A DNA stretch of 64,000 nt from Eustoma russellianum (lineage: Eukaryota > Streptophyta > Magnoliopsida > Gentianales > Gentianaceae). The DNA lies in NCBI GenBank assembly GCA_036186865.1, contig AP025055.1, forward strand, positions 27,535,534 through 27,599,533. Direction: 5' to 3'. This document shows, in pieces, positions 23,839 to 36,112 of the stretch; the first letter of the stretch is position 1, and the number at the start of each line of letters is the position of its first letter. The notes below the pieces were generated by a model. The model did not search any database, was not told the DNA's origin, and saw only the letters and a program-made list of their open reading frames with translations. Both the position numbers and the translations under genes were made by a program.

Positions 23839-23852
23839 TGGTATCAGAGCCA
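23839..23852 (+). other. Primer-binding site of copia E
   Basis: TGGTATCAGAGCCA stands one base after the LTR end. It is complementary to the 3' end of initiator tRNA-Met. Confidence 0.95.
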
Positions 23853-25655
23853 CTTGTTGATTTTGTTTAAATCGATTATATCATGCTTATGTGATTATAT
23901 GTTTACTGTTTTTCGTATGGCATGATATGTACAAAAACCCCAACTCGGATTTCATATGATGAGAGAAGAATGGTGTTTTTCAAATCGTTTTCATGAGATG
24001 ATTTGTATACGGCGGTTTTTGTTTGTCATGTGATGATCAAAACCGATTCTGTTTATATTAGATATAAACATACGCTATGTGTAAAACCCTATTCGAATCT
24101 CATCTGGTGAGAGCGGATTGATGTTTTCAATTCGTTTTCATGAGACGTTATGATTCGAGATTGTTATATGTGATATAAAGTTTTCGTTTTTCATGTGATG
24201 ATAAAAACGATTATGTTTATATCGATATGAACAACCGATAATGATTCTGTAAGAGTTATGCATATTCAAAACAGACAGATTATCAATTCGATTGATGATT
24301 CTGTTTTCGGATTTCGAATGGCAGATTGATTCTGTTTCGGATTTCGAACAGCAGATTATCAATTCGATTGATGACTCTGTTTTGGGTTTTGAATGATAAC
24401 TCTCGGTTCGATCGGTGCTTCTATAAGGGCTTACACGTATTCAAAACAGTAAGGTCGTTAATATGATTTATGCGTCTGTGTTAGGGTTTCGAAAAGAAAA
24501 TTATCAATGCGATTGATACTTTCTGTTTTGCTTTGAGGGGCGCTGCCCCTCGACCCCGCCTGGGGCTCTGCCCCTCTGACCCCGCCCAGGGGCGCTGCCC
24601 CTCGGAACCCCGCCCGCTAACCGGCTAGCGGGACCGCCGTATGCGTACGCCCTATAGTTCGTTACCGTGACGTTAAGAATGTCAATATATATTTATTTGT
24701 TATAATATGTTTGTGTAAAATATATTATAATTGTTGATGTCTTTGCATGGTGCATAGCATGGCCTTAGGACCTATGTGATTGACTTAGTCATATTTTTGT
24801 TTTGGGTTATTATGGCCTGCGTGCCGCTGTAGTTTTTGTTGTATTTAATTATACAAGTAGTTAGGTTTTTCTTTATTATTGTAATAAATGAAGAATCAAG
24901 CTACAAAAGTGGTGATGGCGACACATACCAAGGACGGGTGGATTCCATGGAGATGGAGGCACGAGCTCAAGACAAGAAGATATGTATCATTGCAAATGTT
25001 GTAATAGGAAGTCTTTCACATAGGGTTTCCTTTATGATCTTCATTTGGTCTCATGAAGATCATATTTAGTTTGGCCATGCTATGTCACGTTTACATATTT
25101 ATCATTTTGTATGAGATGCGTGGATGATAGATTATATATGCATATAGGATGCTACGATATGATGATATGCAATGCAAGACATAAACTAAGTTGAACCCTC
25201 ATCAATAATTTAAGTCTTTATGCCATCTATGTCTTAAACACCTATTAAAACTTGGATTGTATTAAAGTAGGTATTGCCAAAGCAATGTGCTTTAAACATT
25301 CCTAGCTACGTAGGATGAGTAATAGTGCTACTCATATGTTTAAAATTGGTTAGACTTAATTGGGCTATCAAAACGGTTTTGGGCCCAAGGCGTTAGATGG
25401 AATCTAACATACAATGATATATGATGTCATTATTCCATAAATTCTAAGAGTTACATGAGATGTAATTGGTAAAGATGTTACCTACCTAAATAACTTAATT
25501 TTAAGCGTCATGTCAAAGCTGAGTTTAGAATTAAGTCAAATATGGATCTTAGCTCACTAAAATATTTCTTTTGAGGGTTATGTTTTAGTGAGAGTTTTAT
25601 AAATTTTAACCTCATTATTAATAAAGTGTTACTTTGCATGTTTTGTAGATCATAA
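23853..25655 (+). other. Long untranslated leader of copia E
   Basis: About 1.8 kb between the PBS and the gag ATG with no convincing ORF. Repeated sentences such as catgtgatgat...aaaacgat and gattctgttttcggatttcg occur at 23960-24420. A GC-rich hairpin cluster sits at 24531-24645. The region would contain the packaging and dimerisation signals of the genomic RNA. Confidence 0.75.
24531..24645 (+). other. GC-rich hairpin cluster in the leader of copia E
   Basis: An island of high GC in an AT-rich leader. It includes the perfect hairpin GAGGGGC-GCT-GCCCCTC, several further GGGGC/GCCCC partners, and GCTAACCGGCTAGC. Strong RNA structure is predicted from sequence alone. Role unknown; packaging, dimerisation or translation control are possible. 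Confidence 0.7.
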
Positions 25656-26515
25656 ATGGCTGCAAATAACAATTCCACCTTATCGCTGCGATCAATCCTT
25701 GAGAAGGAAAAATTAAAAGAATGTGGGACTAATTTTGTTGATTGGTTTCGAAACTTGAGAATCGTTCTCAAGCAAGAAAAGAAGTCCTACGTGCTCGATG
25801 ACCCTGTCCCTGAACCCCCTCCTGCTGATGCTTCTGTTGCTGTTAAGAACAAATATAAGAAGCATGTGGAAGATTCCAATGACATAGGATGTCTAATGTT
25901 GGCAACTATGTGTTCAGGACTTCAGAAAGACCTGGAACACTTAGAAGCTTATGAGATGAGTGTGCATCTCAAACAAGCTTTCCAAACAACAGGCTAGGCA
26001 GGATAGGTTCGACACCGCTGTTGCACTTTTTGACTGTAAGATGTCTGAAGGTGAATCTGTTAGCGCTCATGTTTTAAAGATGAAAGGCTATATAGATCAC
26101 CTTGCAAGACTTGGATATCCCCTGAGTTTGGAACTCGCCACGGATTTGATCCTACACTCTTTGCCTAGCAGTTTTTCTCAGTTCGTCATGAACTACAATA
26201 TGAATAATATGGAAAAGTCCATTCCTGAGCTACATGGTATGCTCAAAACTGCTGAGGGGAATATCAAGAAGCCTACCCATGTATTGAGTGTCAATACCAA
26301 GCTAATGAAAAGGAAAGCTAAAGGCAAGGGTAAGGCTAAAAGTGCAAAGGGTGCAAAAGGGGCAAAGGGTCAAGCTAAACCGAAACCTGGTCCCAAGGCA
26401 AAGGTTCCTAAGGAAGGAACTTGTTTCCATTGCAACAAGCCTGGGCATTGGAAAAGAAATTGTGATGTTTATTTGGAGGAGTTGAAGAAGCTGAAGGGTA
26501 GTACGACTACATCTT
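25656..26515 (+). pseudogene. Copia E gag
   Basis: Gag forms the particle and binds RNA. The start at 25656 gives MAANNNSTLSLRSILEKEKL. Capsid-like segments follow: WFRNLRIVLKQEKK, FDTAVALFDCKMSEGESVS, and FVMNYNMNNMEKSIPELHGM. A lysine-rich stretch (KRKAKGKGKAKSAKGAKG) precedes the zinc knuckle CFHCNKPGHWKRNC (26422-26463). A frameshift at about 25980, near QTTG, stops the first frame at 25997; the second frame continues to pol with no break. Confidence 0.9.
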
Positions 26516-28060
26516 CAGGTACTTATGTTATAGAAATTAATTTATCTACTTCTTCTTCCTTGGTATTAGATACTGGATGTGGATCCCATATTTGTACAAA
26601 TATGCAGGGGCTCAAAAGGAGTAGGATGCTGAAGAAGGGCGAGGTGGACCTACGTGTTGGCAATAGAGCAAGAGTTGCTGCTATAGCTGTAGGGACCTAT
26701 GAGCTTGTCTTGCCCAATGGGCTTTTGTTAGTTTTAAACAATTGCTTTTATGTTCCTACTATGAGTAGGAATCTTATTTCAGTGTCTGTTTTGGATGATG
26801 AAGGTTATTCATTTTTAATTAAAAATAAGAAGTGTTCTATTTTTGATAAAAATGACTTGCTTTATTGTATTGCAAGTAGTTATAATGGCATTTATGTCCT
26901 TAACCTTGATGATTCCAATGACGGTAATATTTATAACATATCTTCAAAGAGAACTAAGCCAAATGAACTAAACCCTGCATATTTATGGCATTGTCGCCTT
27001 AGCCATATAAATGAGAAGCGCGTATCTAAACTCCATCAAGATGGATTATTAGATTCATTTGATTTTGAATCATTTGAAAATTGCGAGTCTTGTTTGCTTG
27101 GAAAGATGACAAAGACTCCTTTTACTGGACATAGTGAAAGGGCTAATGACTTATTGGGCTTGGTACATACAGATGTATGCGGCCCAATCAGCATTAGTGC
27201 CAGAGGAGGATTTTAGTATTTCATTACTTTTACTGATGATTTCAGTAGGTATGGCTATGTCTACCTAATGAAACATAAGCATGAGTCTTTTGAAATGTTT
27301 AGAACTTTTCAAAATGAAGTACAAAATCAACTTGGTAAGACAATTAAAACGCTTCGATCAGATCGAGGTGGTGAATATTTGAGCCAAGAATTTGACCAAC
27401 ATCTAAGAAATTGTGGAATCGTTTCACAGTTGACTCCTCCAGGAACTCCACAATGGAATGGTGTTTCTGAAAGGAGAACTCGGACTTTATTGGATATGGT
27501 TCGATCTATGATGGGTCAAGTAGATCTTCCTTTATCCTTTTGGGGTTATGCCTTGGACACAACTGCATTCATTTTGAACCGTGTACCATCTAAAGCGGTT
27601 GAAAAGACACCGTATGAGATGTGGACTGGTAAGAGACCCAGTTTGTCTTTTCTTAAGATTTGGGGTTGTGAAGCTTATGTGAAAAGATTAATGTCAGATA
27701 AGCTAGCTCCAAAATCTATCAAATGTATTTTTGTGGGGTATCCTAAAGAAACTAAAGGGTACTATTTCTATATTCCCTCAGAGAACAAAGTGTTTGTTGC
27801 TCGAAATGGAGTCTTTTTGGAAAAAGAGTTTCTCTCCAAGAGAACAAGTGGGAGTATAGTACAACTTGAGGAAACTCAAGTTCCACAAGATATCGTTGAA
27901 CCGTCTTTAGAGACGATTTCAGAACCACAAACAGTTGTGGAGCCTGAAAATGTAACACAAGTCCAATGCAGATCTGATAGGATACATCGTCAGCCAGAGA
28001 GATACGGATTTCTTGTGACTGATGATAGTGAAGTTATGCTCATAGATCAAGATGAGCCTA
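26516..28060 (+). pseudogene. Copia E protease and integrase
   Basis: The protease has DTG at 26569-26577 within VLDTGCGSHIC, followed by NCFYVPTMSRNLISVSVLDD. The integrase zinc domain shows LWHCRLSHI and CESCLLGKM; the catalytic residues are in VHTDVCGP, LRSDRGGEY and GVSERRTRTLLDMV, so D, D and E are all retained. An in-frame TAG at 27214-27216 interrupts the core between ARGGF and the YFITFTDDFSRYGYVYL strand. The C-terminal part includes WGCEAYVKR and CIFVGYPKETKGYYFYIP. With the stop removed the frame is open from 25960 to 28293. Confidence 0.92.
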
Positions 28061-28928
28061 CTACCTATCAGGAAGCTGTGTCAGGTCCAGATTCAGATAA
28101 ATGGCTTAGAGCCATGAATTCTGAGATGCAATCCATGTTTGATAACCAAGTTTGGTCTTTAATTGATCCTCCAGAGGGTATTAAGACTATTGATTGCAAA
28201 TGGGTTTTCAAGAAGAAAACTGACATGGATGGAAATGTGCAAACCTACAAGCAAGGCTTGTGGCTAAAGGTTTCAAGCAAACTCATGGTATAGACTATGA
28301 TGAAACCTTTTCACCAGTAGCTATGCTTAAGTCTATTCGAATTCTCCTTGCCATTGCAGCATACTATGATTATGAGATATGGCAAATGGATGTCAAAACT
28401 GCTTTCCTTAATGCAAATTTACTCGAGGATGTGTACATGACACAACCTAAGGGTTTTGTAAATCGTGAGAATTCAAAGAAGGTTTGCAAGCTTCAAAGGT
28501 CCATCTATGGATTGAAGCAAGCATCTCGAAGCTGGAATCTTCGTTTTGATGAAACAGTTAAGAACTTTGGTTTCATCAAGAATGAAGATGAACCTTGTGT
28601 TTACAAGATGGTTAGTGGGAGTGCAGTAGTGTTTCTGGTCCTATATGTGGATGACATATTGCTTATTGGAAATGATATCCCTACCTTGCAAAAGGTTAAG
28701 GCTTGGTTAGGGAATTCATTTTCAATGAAGGACTTGGGCGAGGCTACCTATATCCTTGGTATCAAGATCTATAGAGATAGATCTAAAAGGATAATAGGCT
28801 TGAGTCAGAGTACATACATAGATAAAATGTTGAAGAGGTTCAACATGCAAGAGTCCAAGAAAGGATTCTTGTCTATGTCTCATGGCATTCATCTTAGCAA
28901 GAATCAATGTCCTCAGACATCTGATGAG
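28061..28928 (+). pseudogene. Copia E reverse transcriptase
   Basis: It begins around EAVSGPDSDKWLRAMNSEM, IDCKWVFKKKTDMDGNVQTY, then GFKQTHGIDYDETFSPVAML, WQMDVKTAFLNANL, LQRSIYGLKQASRSWNLRFD and the catalytic LYVDDILLIG (YVDD at 28644-28655), followed by ATYILGIKIYRDRSKRIIGL. A one-base loss at about 28248 shifts the frame just before the GFKQTHG block (expected ...YKARLVAKG). The catalytic motif is intact. Confidence 0.92.
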
Positions 28929-29632
28929 TGAGATCGAATGAATAAAATTCCTTGTGCTTCTGCTATAGGATCGATCATGTATGCCATGTTATGTACTAGA
29001 CCAGATGTCTCATATCCATTGAGCACAACCAGTAGATATCAAGCTGACCCCGGTGAAGGTCACTGGACAGCTGTCAAGAATACTCTTAAGTACCTCAGAA
29101 GGACTAAAGAAGTATTCTTGGTTTATGGAGGTTTGGATGACCAGTTAGTTGTAAATGGTTACACAGCTGCTAGCTTCCAAACCGACATAGATGATTTCAA
29201 ATCGCAGTCCGATTTTGTATTCACATTGAATGGTGGAGCTGTTAGTTGGAAGAGTTCAAAACAAAGCACTGTGGCTGATTCTACAACATAGGCTGAGTAT
29301 ATAGCAGCATCAGATGCAGCTAAAGAAGCAGTTTGGTTGAAGAAGTTCATCACTGAGCTAGGAGTGGTACCTAGCATTGCAAATCCTGTGGACATTTATT
29401 GTGACAACAATGGTGCCATAGCACAAGCAAAAGAGCCTAGGTCTCATCAGAGATCTAAACATATACTCAGACGCTACCATCTCATTCGAGACATCATCGA
29501 TAGAGGAGATGTCAAGATATACAAAGTTGACACAAACGATAACATAGCGGATCCATTGACTAAGCCTCTCTCACGGTCAAGCATGATCAGCACACTAGAT
29601 CTATGGGTCTCAGATATTTGTAGGCCTAGTGC
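28929..29632 (+). pseudogene. Copia E connection and RNase H region
   Basis: One frame from 28260 onward, broken by TGA at 28929-28931 and TAG at 29289-29291. It contains IGSIMYAMLCTRPDVSYPLS, TLKYLRRTKEVFLVYGG, GAVSWKSSKQSTVADSTT, AEYIAASDAAKEAVWLKKFI, IYCDNNGAIAQAKEP and SKHILRRYHLIRDII. The last residues extend to a stop inside the 3' LTR at 29661-29663. The RNase H acidic and His motifs look conserved apart from the stops. Confidence 0.9.
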
Positions 29633-29643
29633 AAGTAGGAGAT
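29633..29643 (+). other. Polypurine tract of copia E
   Basis: AAGTAGGAGAT immediately precedes the 3' LTR start TGTTAGTG. It is short and not purely purine, as in several copia lineages. Confidence 0.7.
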
Positions 29644-31087
29644 TGTTAGTGTATGTGCCCTAGGCCATGATTTGGATATTTATGTTATGCATTTATTATT
29701 AATAAAATAGGTTTTATTATCATTATTGTTGGTTAGTATGTTACACAATTTTGATATATGTCCCTGATTCATTATTGTTATGGAGATAAAATAATTTGTA
29801 ATCAGTATGAGCATTGATTTGATAATCATGATATGATTATGTGTATGGTGATACGAATCAATCTCATAGATACTTGTTAAAGAACAGTGTATTGGATAGA
29901 CCCATCATGAGATTGCTACATGGATTAGCGTCATAAGTAAATCTCATGATAGTCATGTTTTAATCCTTTGACTTGAGATTGTCATAGTTTCCAACATAAG
30001 GACTATTATATTTTGACATGATCAAACATTATCCGTAACTGGATAATAATAAAGGTCATGATTGAATGTGATAGAAATTATGTAGAGGATATTGAACAAT
30101 CAAGATAGAATTTGTCCCTCTCTTTTGAGAGAGATATCTTTGGGCCCCTCGATTAGTGAGACTGTGAAATGCATGGCCGTGCTCAAATGAATTGATAGTG
30201 TGATCAATATCATTTGTTTTATCAGTCTACTTAGAGATCGAGTAATCATATGTTTGAACTATATAAGTATGACACTGACCATGACTTATGTTCAAACTAG
30301 ATATCGTGTGACAAAGGGATTAATGCATGTACTATCATTAGGCTAGTTGGACTTTACTCGTATTAATTGGGTAGTTGTAATGCCTTGCTAGAGGCCAATT
30401 ACGACTTGTTGGTCTAATAGAGATTTAATCAACTGCCAATTAATATGGGCCTATCGGGTCACACACAAGAATGCGTAAGGCTGAGATTAATAATATTAAT
30501 AATATTAATATTGGATATTAATTATTATTATTATTATCGTTTTTAATATTAATAATATTAATATTGGATATTAATTATTATTATTATTATTTTCGTTTTT
30601 TGGTGATTATATATACATGTGTGTTATCGGATAATAACGAGAGAATCCATATCTGATATGGATTTTGAATATCCTGATAGAATCCGTATCTGATATGGAT
30701 TTTGATTGGCATCAACTAATCCGATTAGGACTCGGATTTTGATGTCTACGTATGTGTATATATACTTGTGTATCTCGTATACACTAGACACACAAAAAAT
30801 ACACAGAGTCATCAAAGAAACCCTAGAGCCGTTTTGTGAAAAACCGAGTTCTTCAGCCGCGCCGTTTGAAGAGCTAGCACTCCGGACGGAAGCGTTCGTG
30901 TGGATACCGACAGAGGGTGATCGTATTTTCGCACCTACTTCATCTGCGTAATTCGGATCTACAAAGGTAGTTTTCGAGTTTCTTTTATCGAATTAAACGA
31001 ACAACATGGATCCTTGGTAGGAAATCGGAGATCAAGTTTTTGTTTTCCGCTGCGTGTTTTGCAGTGATCTCGGTTGATTTCCTAACA
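29644..31087 (+). repeat. 3' LTR of copia E
   Basis: A 1444-bp partner of 22389-23837 with about 15 substitutions and small indels. Differences include the loss of one base in the ctcattgatag block and of one T in the ccgtttttgtg block. It ends CCTAACA, followed by TSD GCTTT. Confidence 0.95.
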
Positions 31088-31092
31088 GCTTT

Positions 31093-32177
31093 GAACTTAG
31101 AATCTTCAACTAAGATTCATAACATAGAAATGGCTAGTCATTTAAGCATACACTTCACAAATAAGTCAAGATTGTCTAGAGTATACTTGCCTCTTTAAGC
31201 CTAGGAACCTTCCTCTAGCTTGAGCCTTGGATGAAATAGATTGAAGTTTCCTCCAACTTCTCCATATAGCACACGGTTTTGGGAGGGAAAAAGGATGAAC
31301 ATTAGCTACCATTTTAAATGAAGAATAGGGCTAGATTGAGGCTAGAATCCCCTTACCAAAATAAAGCTTGAATAGAGATTGAAATGGATTCAAACCACCA
31401 AGATGTTAGCACCACTTAGTAGCTTGAAAAATCCTCACCTAGTGACCAATGATGCTCATGGTTTTAGCAAGAAAAATGGAGGTACCATGTGAGCTTTATC
31501 ATTTGGAATGTGGAAATCACTTAGGAAACTCAACATGCAACTTACCTAAATGAATCATTGGAGCTTGAAGATGAAGATATCCTTGAGTCTCCTAGCTCCT
31601 ATCAATCGTATGAATGATGTTAGAATTGTCCAAGTTTGCAAGAAGTCTTGAATGGTTTGCTTAGGTGAGTTCTTGAGAGTGTTGATACTTGAAGATGAAG
31701 ATGGAGCTTCTAGGATAACTTGAAGAAATCTCCAAGGGGGTAGAGGGAGGGGGTGGCCGGCGGTCAAGGGGTCAAAGGAGACAAGGAGATTCCCATGTGT
31801 GCATAGAAAGCTATGATGTCTCCTTGTGTCTTGCATTTTGACCATTCTTTGTCTCCCATGCTTGCATTTTTTGTTTTATTTTATTGTGGTCTCAAGAATT
31901 AAATAGAAATGTTAAAACTTAGGAGACTTCTAGAGCCCCCTCTCCATGTGGCCGAAATCTTTAAGGGGTTGGGAGGGTATTTTTTTCATTTCACTTGTTT
32001 CATGAGACATACTTATATAATTATATCATTTCTCATAATATTTACTTTAATAAAATTTAATTGAAGGATAATAAAATATCATAAGTGGAATTTAATAAAA
32101 TGTACTTGGATGACTAATTCTTAGTGACTCACCTCATAAGAGTCGGAGATATAGAAGAATTTCCGTGGGGTACAACA
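31093..32177 (-). repeat. 3' LTR of gypsy G, second segment
   Basis: A continuation of the LTR cut by E. It matches 43130-44213 and ends GGGGTACAACA (plus view). On the minus strand this is the U3 start, directly after the polypurine tract. Confidence 0.92.
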
Positions 32178-32246
32178 TTCTCTCCCCTTATCACAAGTTT
32201 CGGCCTCGAAACTTAAGAATACTAGTCGAAGAGATGTGGGTATAAG
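32178..32246 (-). other. Polypurine tract and 3' tail of gypsy G
   Basis: On the minus strand the sequence AAGTTTCGAGG-CCGAAACTTG precedes ATAAGGGGAGAGAA and the LTR start TGTTGTAC. This resembles the conserved end of plant gypsy elements (FRGRN-like codons, then the tract). The integrase C-terminus that should lead into it is missing, replaced by F. Confidence 0.85.
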
Positions 32247-35200
32247 TGTATGATCTGCAAGGCACCACTAGAAGGGGGGGTTGAATAGATGGTGCGGAAA
32301 ATATGGTTTTTAAAATTTCTTTAAGCCTAACCAATTCAAGTTCTGAAAACAGATTCTGTTTTCAGGACCAGTTTTAAAACGTTTTTAAAACTAGGTTAGA
32401 GGTCTCTAAAAATTATGAAATTTTGAGAGAATTTAGACTCAGATGTTATGAGGATCCCCTAAAAATTTCAAATTAAAATTCAACCTTTAACCCCTTCAAA
32501 AACCGTTGGTACTCAGATTGTACAAATCTGCCAGAAACGGTAGATGGTTTTGAAAAATTAATTCCTATTTGTGTGAACGTCCAAATGATCTGAAAATTTG
32601 ACCACTAACTCTTTATATACTATATTTTAATGGGTTGAAACAGTTTTGGAAAATTCTTTTGGGAAGTAGGTCAAATACAATCAAAGTCTCAACCTTTGTA
32701 AGTCTGAGAATCAGACTGTACTAGTCTCAGAACTTTTGATGTTTGATTGACTTATACTTGTCCAAAAGGGTTGAAACTTGTGCCAAATTAACCCTAGAAC
32801 GTGTAGGTATGTTTCTGGAAATTTTTGTAATTTTTGAAATTCGTTTACTATTTTTACGAACGTGAACAAAACGTATAAGCAGTGCAGAAACTGAAAAGTA
32901 AATGCTGAAAGTAAATTGCACCGAGAATTTTATACTGGTTCGGTTATAAACAACCTACTCCAGTCTTCAAGGAACACCTTCCTTGGTTCACACTAATCAC
33001 ACACACGCAGTACACCTTACTTCAGGGTTTATAGAGTTACACCTTAACTCCAACCCTTTACAAACCTTGTATTGCTAGTACAATTTGCACGAACACCACC
33101 ACCTTGCTAGAATGAAGATTGATCACACCTTGATCAATCTTTTACAATGATGAATGAATGGTGGTTTATATGAAGCCTATTCAATATTGAAATATGTAAA
33201 GAACAATAGGCTTTTTACAAGAAAAGAGAAAGAAAGAAAATGTAGGAGAAGAAGAGCTTGGCAATTTGATCACTTTAGAATGCAATTCTTGTTCTTGTTT
33301 TTGTTTGCTCTCCTCTTCCTTCCTTATAGACTTTGCAGCCGTCCCCTATGCCTTTCTCCCCCTCTTGAAAATTTCCTTTTAAGTGCTTGAGAGAGTGTAA
33401 GACATCATGGTGACAATGCCTTGCTTACTTGGCATCATTCTATTGGATCATCATTTAGTCTTCGCTTACTTGGCACCTCTTGATTGGCTCAATGTTGTCA
33501 TCAAGATGACATGGAAATAATATGAAATAATCACTTAAAATGTGCCAAAAAATCAACCATAAATTCATACCATAAATCAAATATTTCATCATAAATTGTA
33601 AGACCAAAAATTCTTCCCCTTTCATGCCTAAAAATCGGCCAAGACCCTCCTTGCCATGCTGAATTTTTCAGCATGTGCAACCTTCCATTTCCTTCAAAAT
33701 AATACCCATTATTCTTTGATTTTTCACCATAAAAATGAATCACCATTACATGGTAAGTCTTGCTAACAATTGAGAAATGAATTTGGACACAAAGTAGGCT
33801 TAGAATTCGTCCATCCCCCTTTGTACACATGCTGAAAAATTTTCAGCATGTGATATGTAGAATATCCCCTTTTATTTATTTAAATTACATTCAAAACATT
33901 ACCATATCTTCTTCCAATTTGTCACCTAATAAAAGATGATAAGATATGTCACATTAAACATGTAAAATTCGGCCATGATAATGTTAGTATGCTGAAATTT
34001 TCAGCATGTGACATAAGAGAGATATATGTTGAATACTTACCTTTTGTAGCTTCTCTCTTTGATTCATCAACATTGTATGATTGATCCTTGACCAATCAAT
34101 ATGCCAACAAGGCTCCACATGTGCTCCATCTCAGCTGTATGTGCGTTGGAAGATGTATATACATGTGCTGAAATTTATTTTTTTTAACTTTGTAAAATAG
34201 TACACATTTAATAATACACACATGTAATATTCCAATCAGCCCTTAATTTAATTTTCTAGAACACTTTAAGATGTATATCTTATGTAAAAAGTGTCTAGAT
34301 ACGTGTCACATGATGTTCAAGAAAAACGTTCCATGTTATGTGCGTAGAAAACCGAATTTTCGATATTTATCGATTACCCGATTTTTCTTTAATTTAAATT
34401 CCAACTTTTGCACATGTTATATATATTATGTTATACATAATATATATAATATATACTTTAAATCTCAGCACTTGGCTGGTTTAAAGTGGTACCATTAACA
34501 TGTGACACAATTAAAATTGGAATCTTCACATTTTGGCCTGAATGTGGGATGATTTGTGTGTGCCAACATGGAAAGTATTTTTGGCTGATCATACCATGTG
34601 TAGCACGAAATTTTCATCAATTTTTGATGTATATGGGCTGGCCATTTATTTATGGCAAGTACGTGACACGTTGGCGAAGTTTCGGTATTCGCCCGATACG
34701 ACAAATTTCGGTTTAGAACCTTTTATCGTGTCGTATTTAATTTGTCATCACCATATCTTATATCATATGATATAAGACCTGAATGTACTCATAAATATGA
34801 GTTAAGTATAATGGTGTGACGTTAACGTACGTACGTAAAATATATAACGTGTCGGTAGTACGTTGGAATACATGTGTATGTGCCTTTTTCAAAAAATCTG
34901 AAAATATATATATTAATATATGTATAGGCGTGTGTATATATTAATGAGGAGAGGAGGAGAAAACTTTCCTTCCTTAGCCTTGTTGCCTTTGTGCCTTTTT
35001 CAAATGAATCTTCCTTTAATGAACTACTTAGTTTATCAAACTAAGTACTTCACTTAATGAACTAATTTAGTTCATTAATGGTGGCACCTGAAAATAGCAT
35101 AAACACAACAAATGTTTGCCATATGATGTAAGCTTTAATGCTTCATGGCTCGTTAGTACGGCAACATAATATATAAGATAAATAAGGCAAGTAATGGCAA

Positions 35201-35303
35201 GTTATCATGCATACATGTACACTTATGCACGTTTATATATATGTATATATATATGCATTCAAATTTTTTATTTTAAAATCACTCAAACCCTCTTATTTCT
35301 ACA
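32247..35303 (-). repeat. 3' LTR of copia F
   Basis: A 3057-bp LTR from TGTATGATCTGC to TTATTTCTACA (plus view), followed by the polypurine tract complement atctccccctttt (35304-35316). It is alignable over its whole length with the LTR of D at 49147-52159. It contains three imperfect ATGCTGAAA/TTTCAGCAT palindromes (33655-33675, 33826-33852, 33989-34007). Confidence 0.9.
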
Positions 35304-35561
35304 ATCTCCCCCTTTTGATGATTTTCAAAATAACTCATGTACATGATTTAAGTGCTATCTCTCCCCCTTGAACTATGCACAGATTTGAAATTTGAATTTC
35401 GAATTTCAAATCCGGCTCCCCCTTGATTTGTGCAATTAAAATCAATTAAGATCAATCAGTGTCTCTCTCCCCCTTAAATCATGCTTCTCTCTCCCCCTTT
35501 ATTTTGGAAAGTTAATCAAAAGATTCCTGTCAAAAAGGAAAGTAAAGCAAATAATATCACA
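35304..35561 (-). other. 3' untranslated stretch of copia F
   Basis: Non-coding sequence between the RNase H stop and the LTR, with several ctcccccttg / tctctccccc blocks, that is, purine-rich runs on the coding strand. The D copy (52160-52356) has the same blocks. Confidence 0.7.
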
Positions 35562-36112
35562 TCAAATCACATCAACGGGAATCATGCCTAATTTAGAACG
35601 AAGAGATTCATATGTGGCTTGATTTAAGGCCTTTGTAAATATATCCTCTACTTGTGATTCAGTGCGTACATGATCTATGACAATATTACCATTGTTAACG
35701 TGATCACGAAGAAAGTGATAGCGAACTTCTATATGCTTAGCCTTAGAGTGTAACACGGGGTTCTTAGACAAATTTATTGCACTCATACTATCACAATATA
35801 TAGGAATTTTATTTACGGTAATTCCAAAATCCGAAAGTTGTTGTTTTATCCACAACAACTGTGTGCAACAAAGGCTAAGAGCCATGTACTCAGCCTCTGT
35901 AGTGGACAAAGCAACACTTGTTTGCTTTTTGGAAAACCATGAAATAAGGGAATTTCCTATAAATTGGCAAGTTCCGCTCGTGCTTTTTCTATCTATTTTG
36001 CAGCCACCATAATCTGCATCAGTGTAAGCATGTAAGTCAAATGTAGAATCCTTATCATACCAAATACCTAAGGTGGGCGTGCTTAATATAACGGAATATT
36101 CTTTTTACCGCA
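35562..36112 (-). pseudogene. Copia F RNase H fragment
   Basis: It encodes AVKRIFRYIKH at its broken upstream end, then WYDKDSTFDLHAYTDADYGG, STSGTCQFIGNSLISWF, MSTTEAEYMALSLCCTQLLW, YCDSMSAINLSKNPVLHSKA and HIEVRYHFLRDHVNNGN, and ends with TAA at 35562. The acidic RNase H residues are present. A frame change near 36085 separates the first segment. It closely resembles D RNase H (52357-52953). Confidence 0.88.

Larger units (their letters stand above)
22389..31087 (+). mobile_element. Copia element E, complete insertion with TSD GCTTT
   Basis: The only plus-strand element in the window and the best preserved: LTRs of 1449 and 1444 bp, a PBS, a 1.8-kb leader, gag-pol, a polypurine tract and a perfect TSD. 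By eye the LTRs differ at roughly 15 positions (about 1 percent), so the insertion is fairly recent. The coding region nevertheless has two frameshifts and three in-frame stops. The family differs from A-D in LTR, gag (LRSILEKEKL...WFRNLRIVLKQEKK) and U5 end. I do not assign a lineage. Confidence 0.96.
32247..36112 (-). mobile_element. Copia fragment F (5'-truncated, D family)
   Basis: A 3' LTR (32247-35303), an untranslated stretch and the RNase H end of a minus-strand copia of the same family as D. It breaks off at 36112 inside the segment NAVKRIFRYIKH and is fused there to a duplicated piece of G integrase. Upstream pol, gag and the 5' LTR are absent. Between its two ends, about 70-100 codons of the G integrase C-terminus are also gone. 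Confidence 0.88.

Noticed and set aside
23839..23852. tRNA gene fragment
   Set aside because: The TGGTATCAGAGCCA sequence directly follows an LTR end. It is a primer-binding site, not a tRNA gene; no cloverleaf can be formed around it.
30706..30951. Plus-strand ORF of 81 codons in the E 3' LTR
   Set aside because: It lies wholly within the LTR, has no recognisable domain, and the other LTR differs there by an indel that changes the frame.
20145..32177. Two independent solo LTRs of gypsy G
   Set aside because: The segments 20145-22388 and 31093-32177 are one LTR split by E. They join exactly after removing E and one TSD copy, and the polypurine tract and integrase tail follow on the right.
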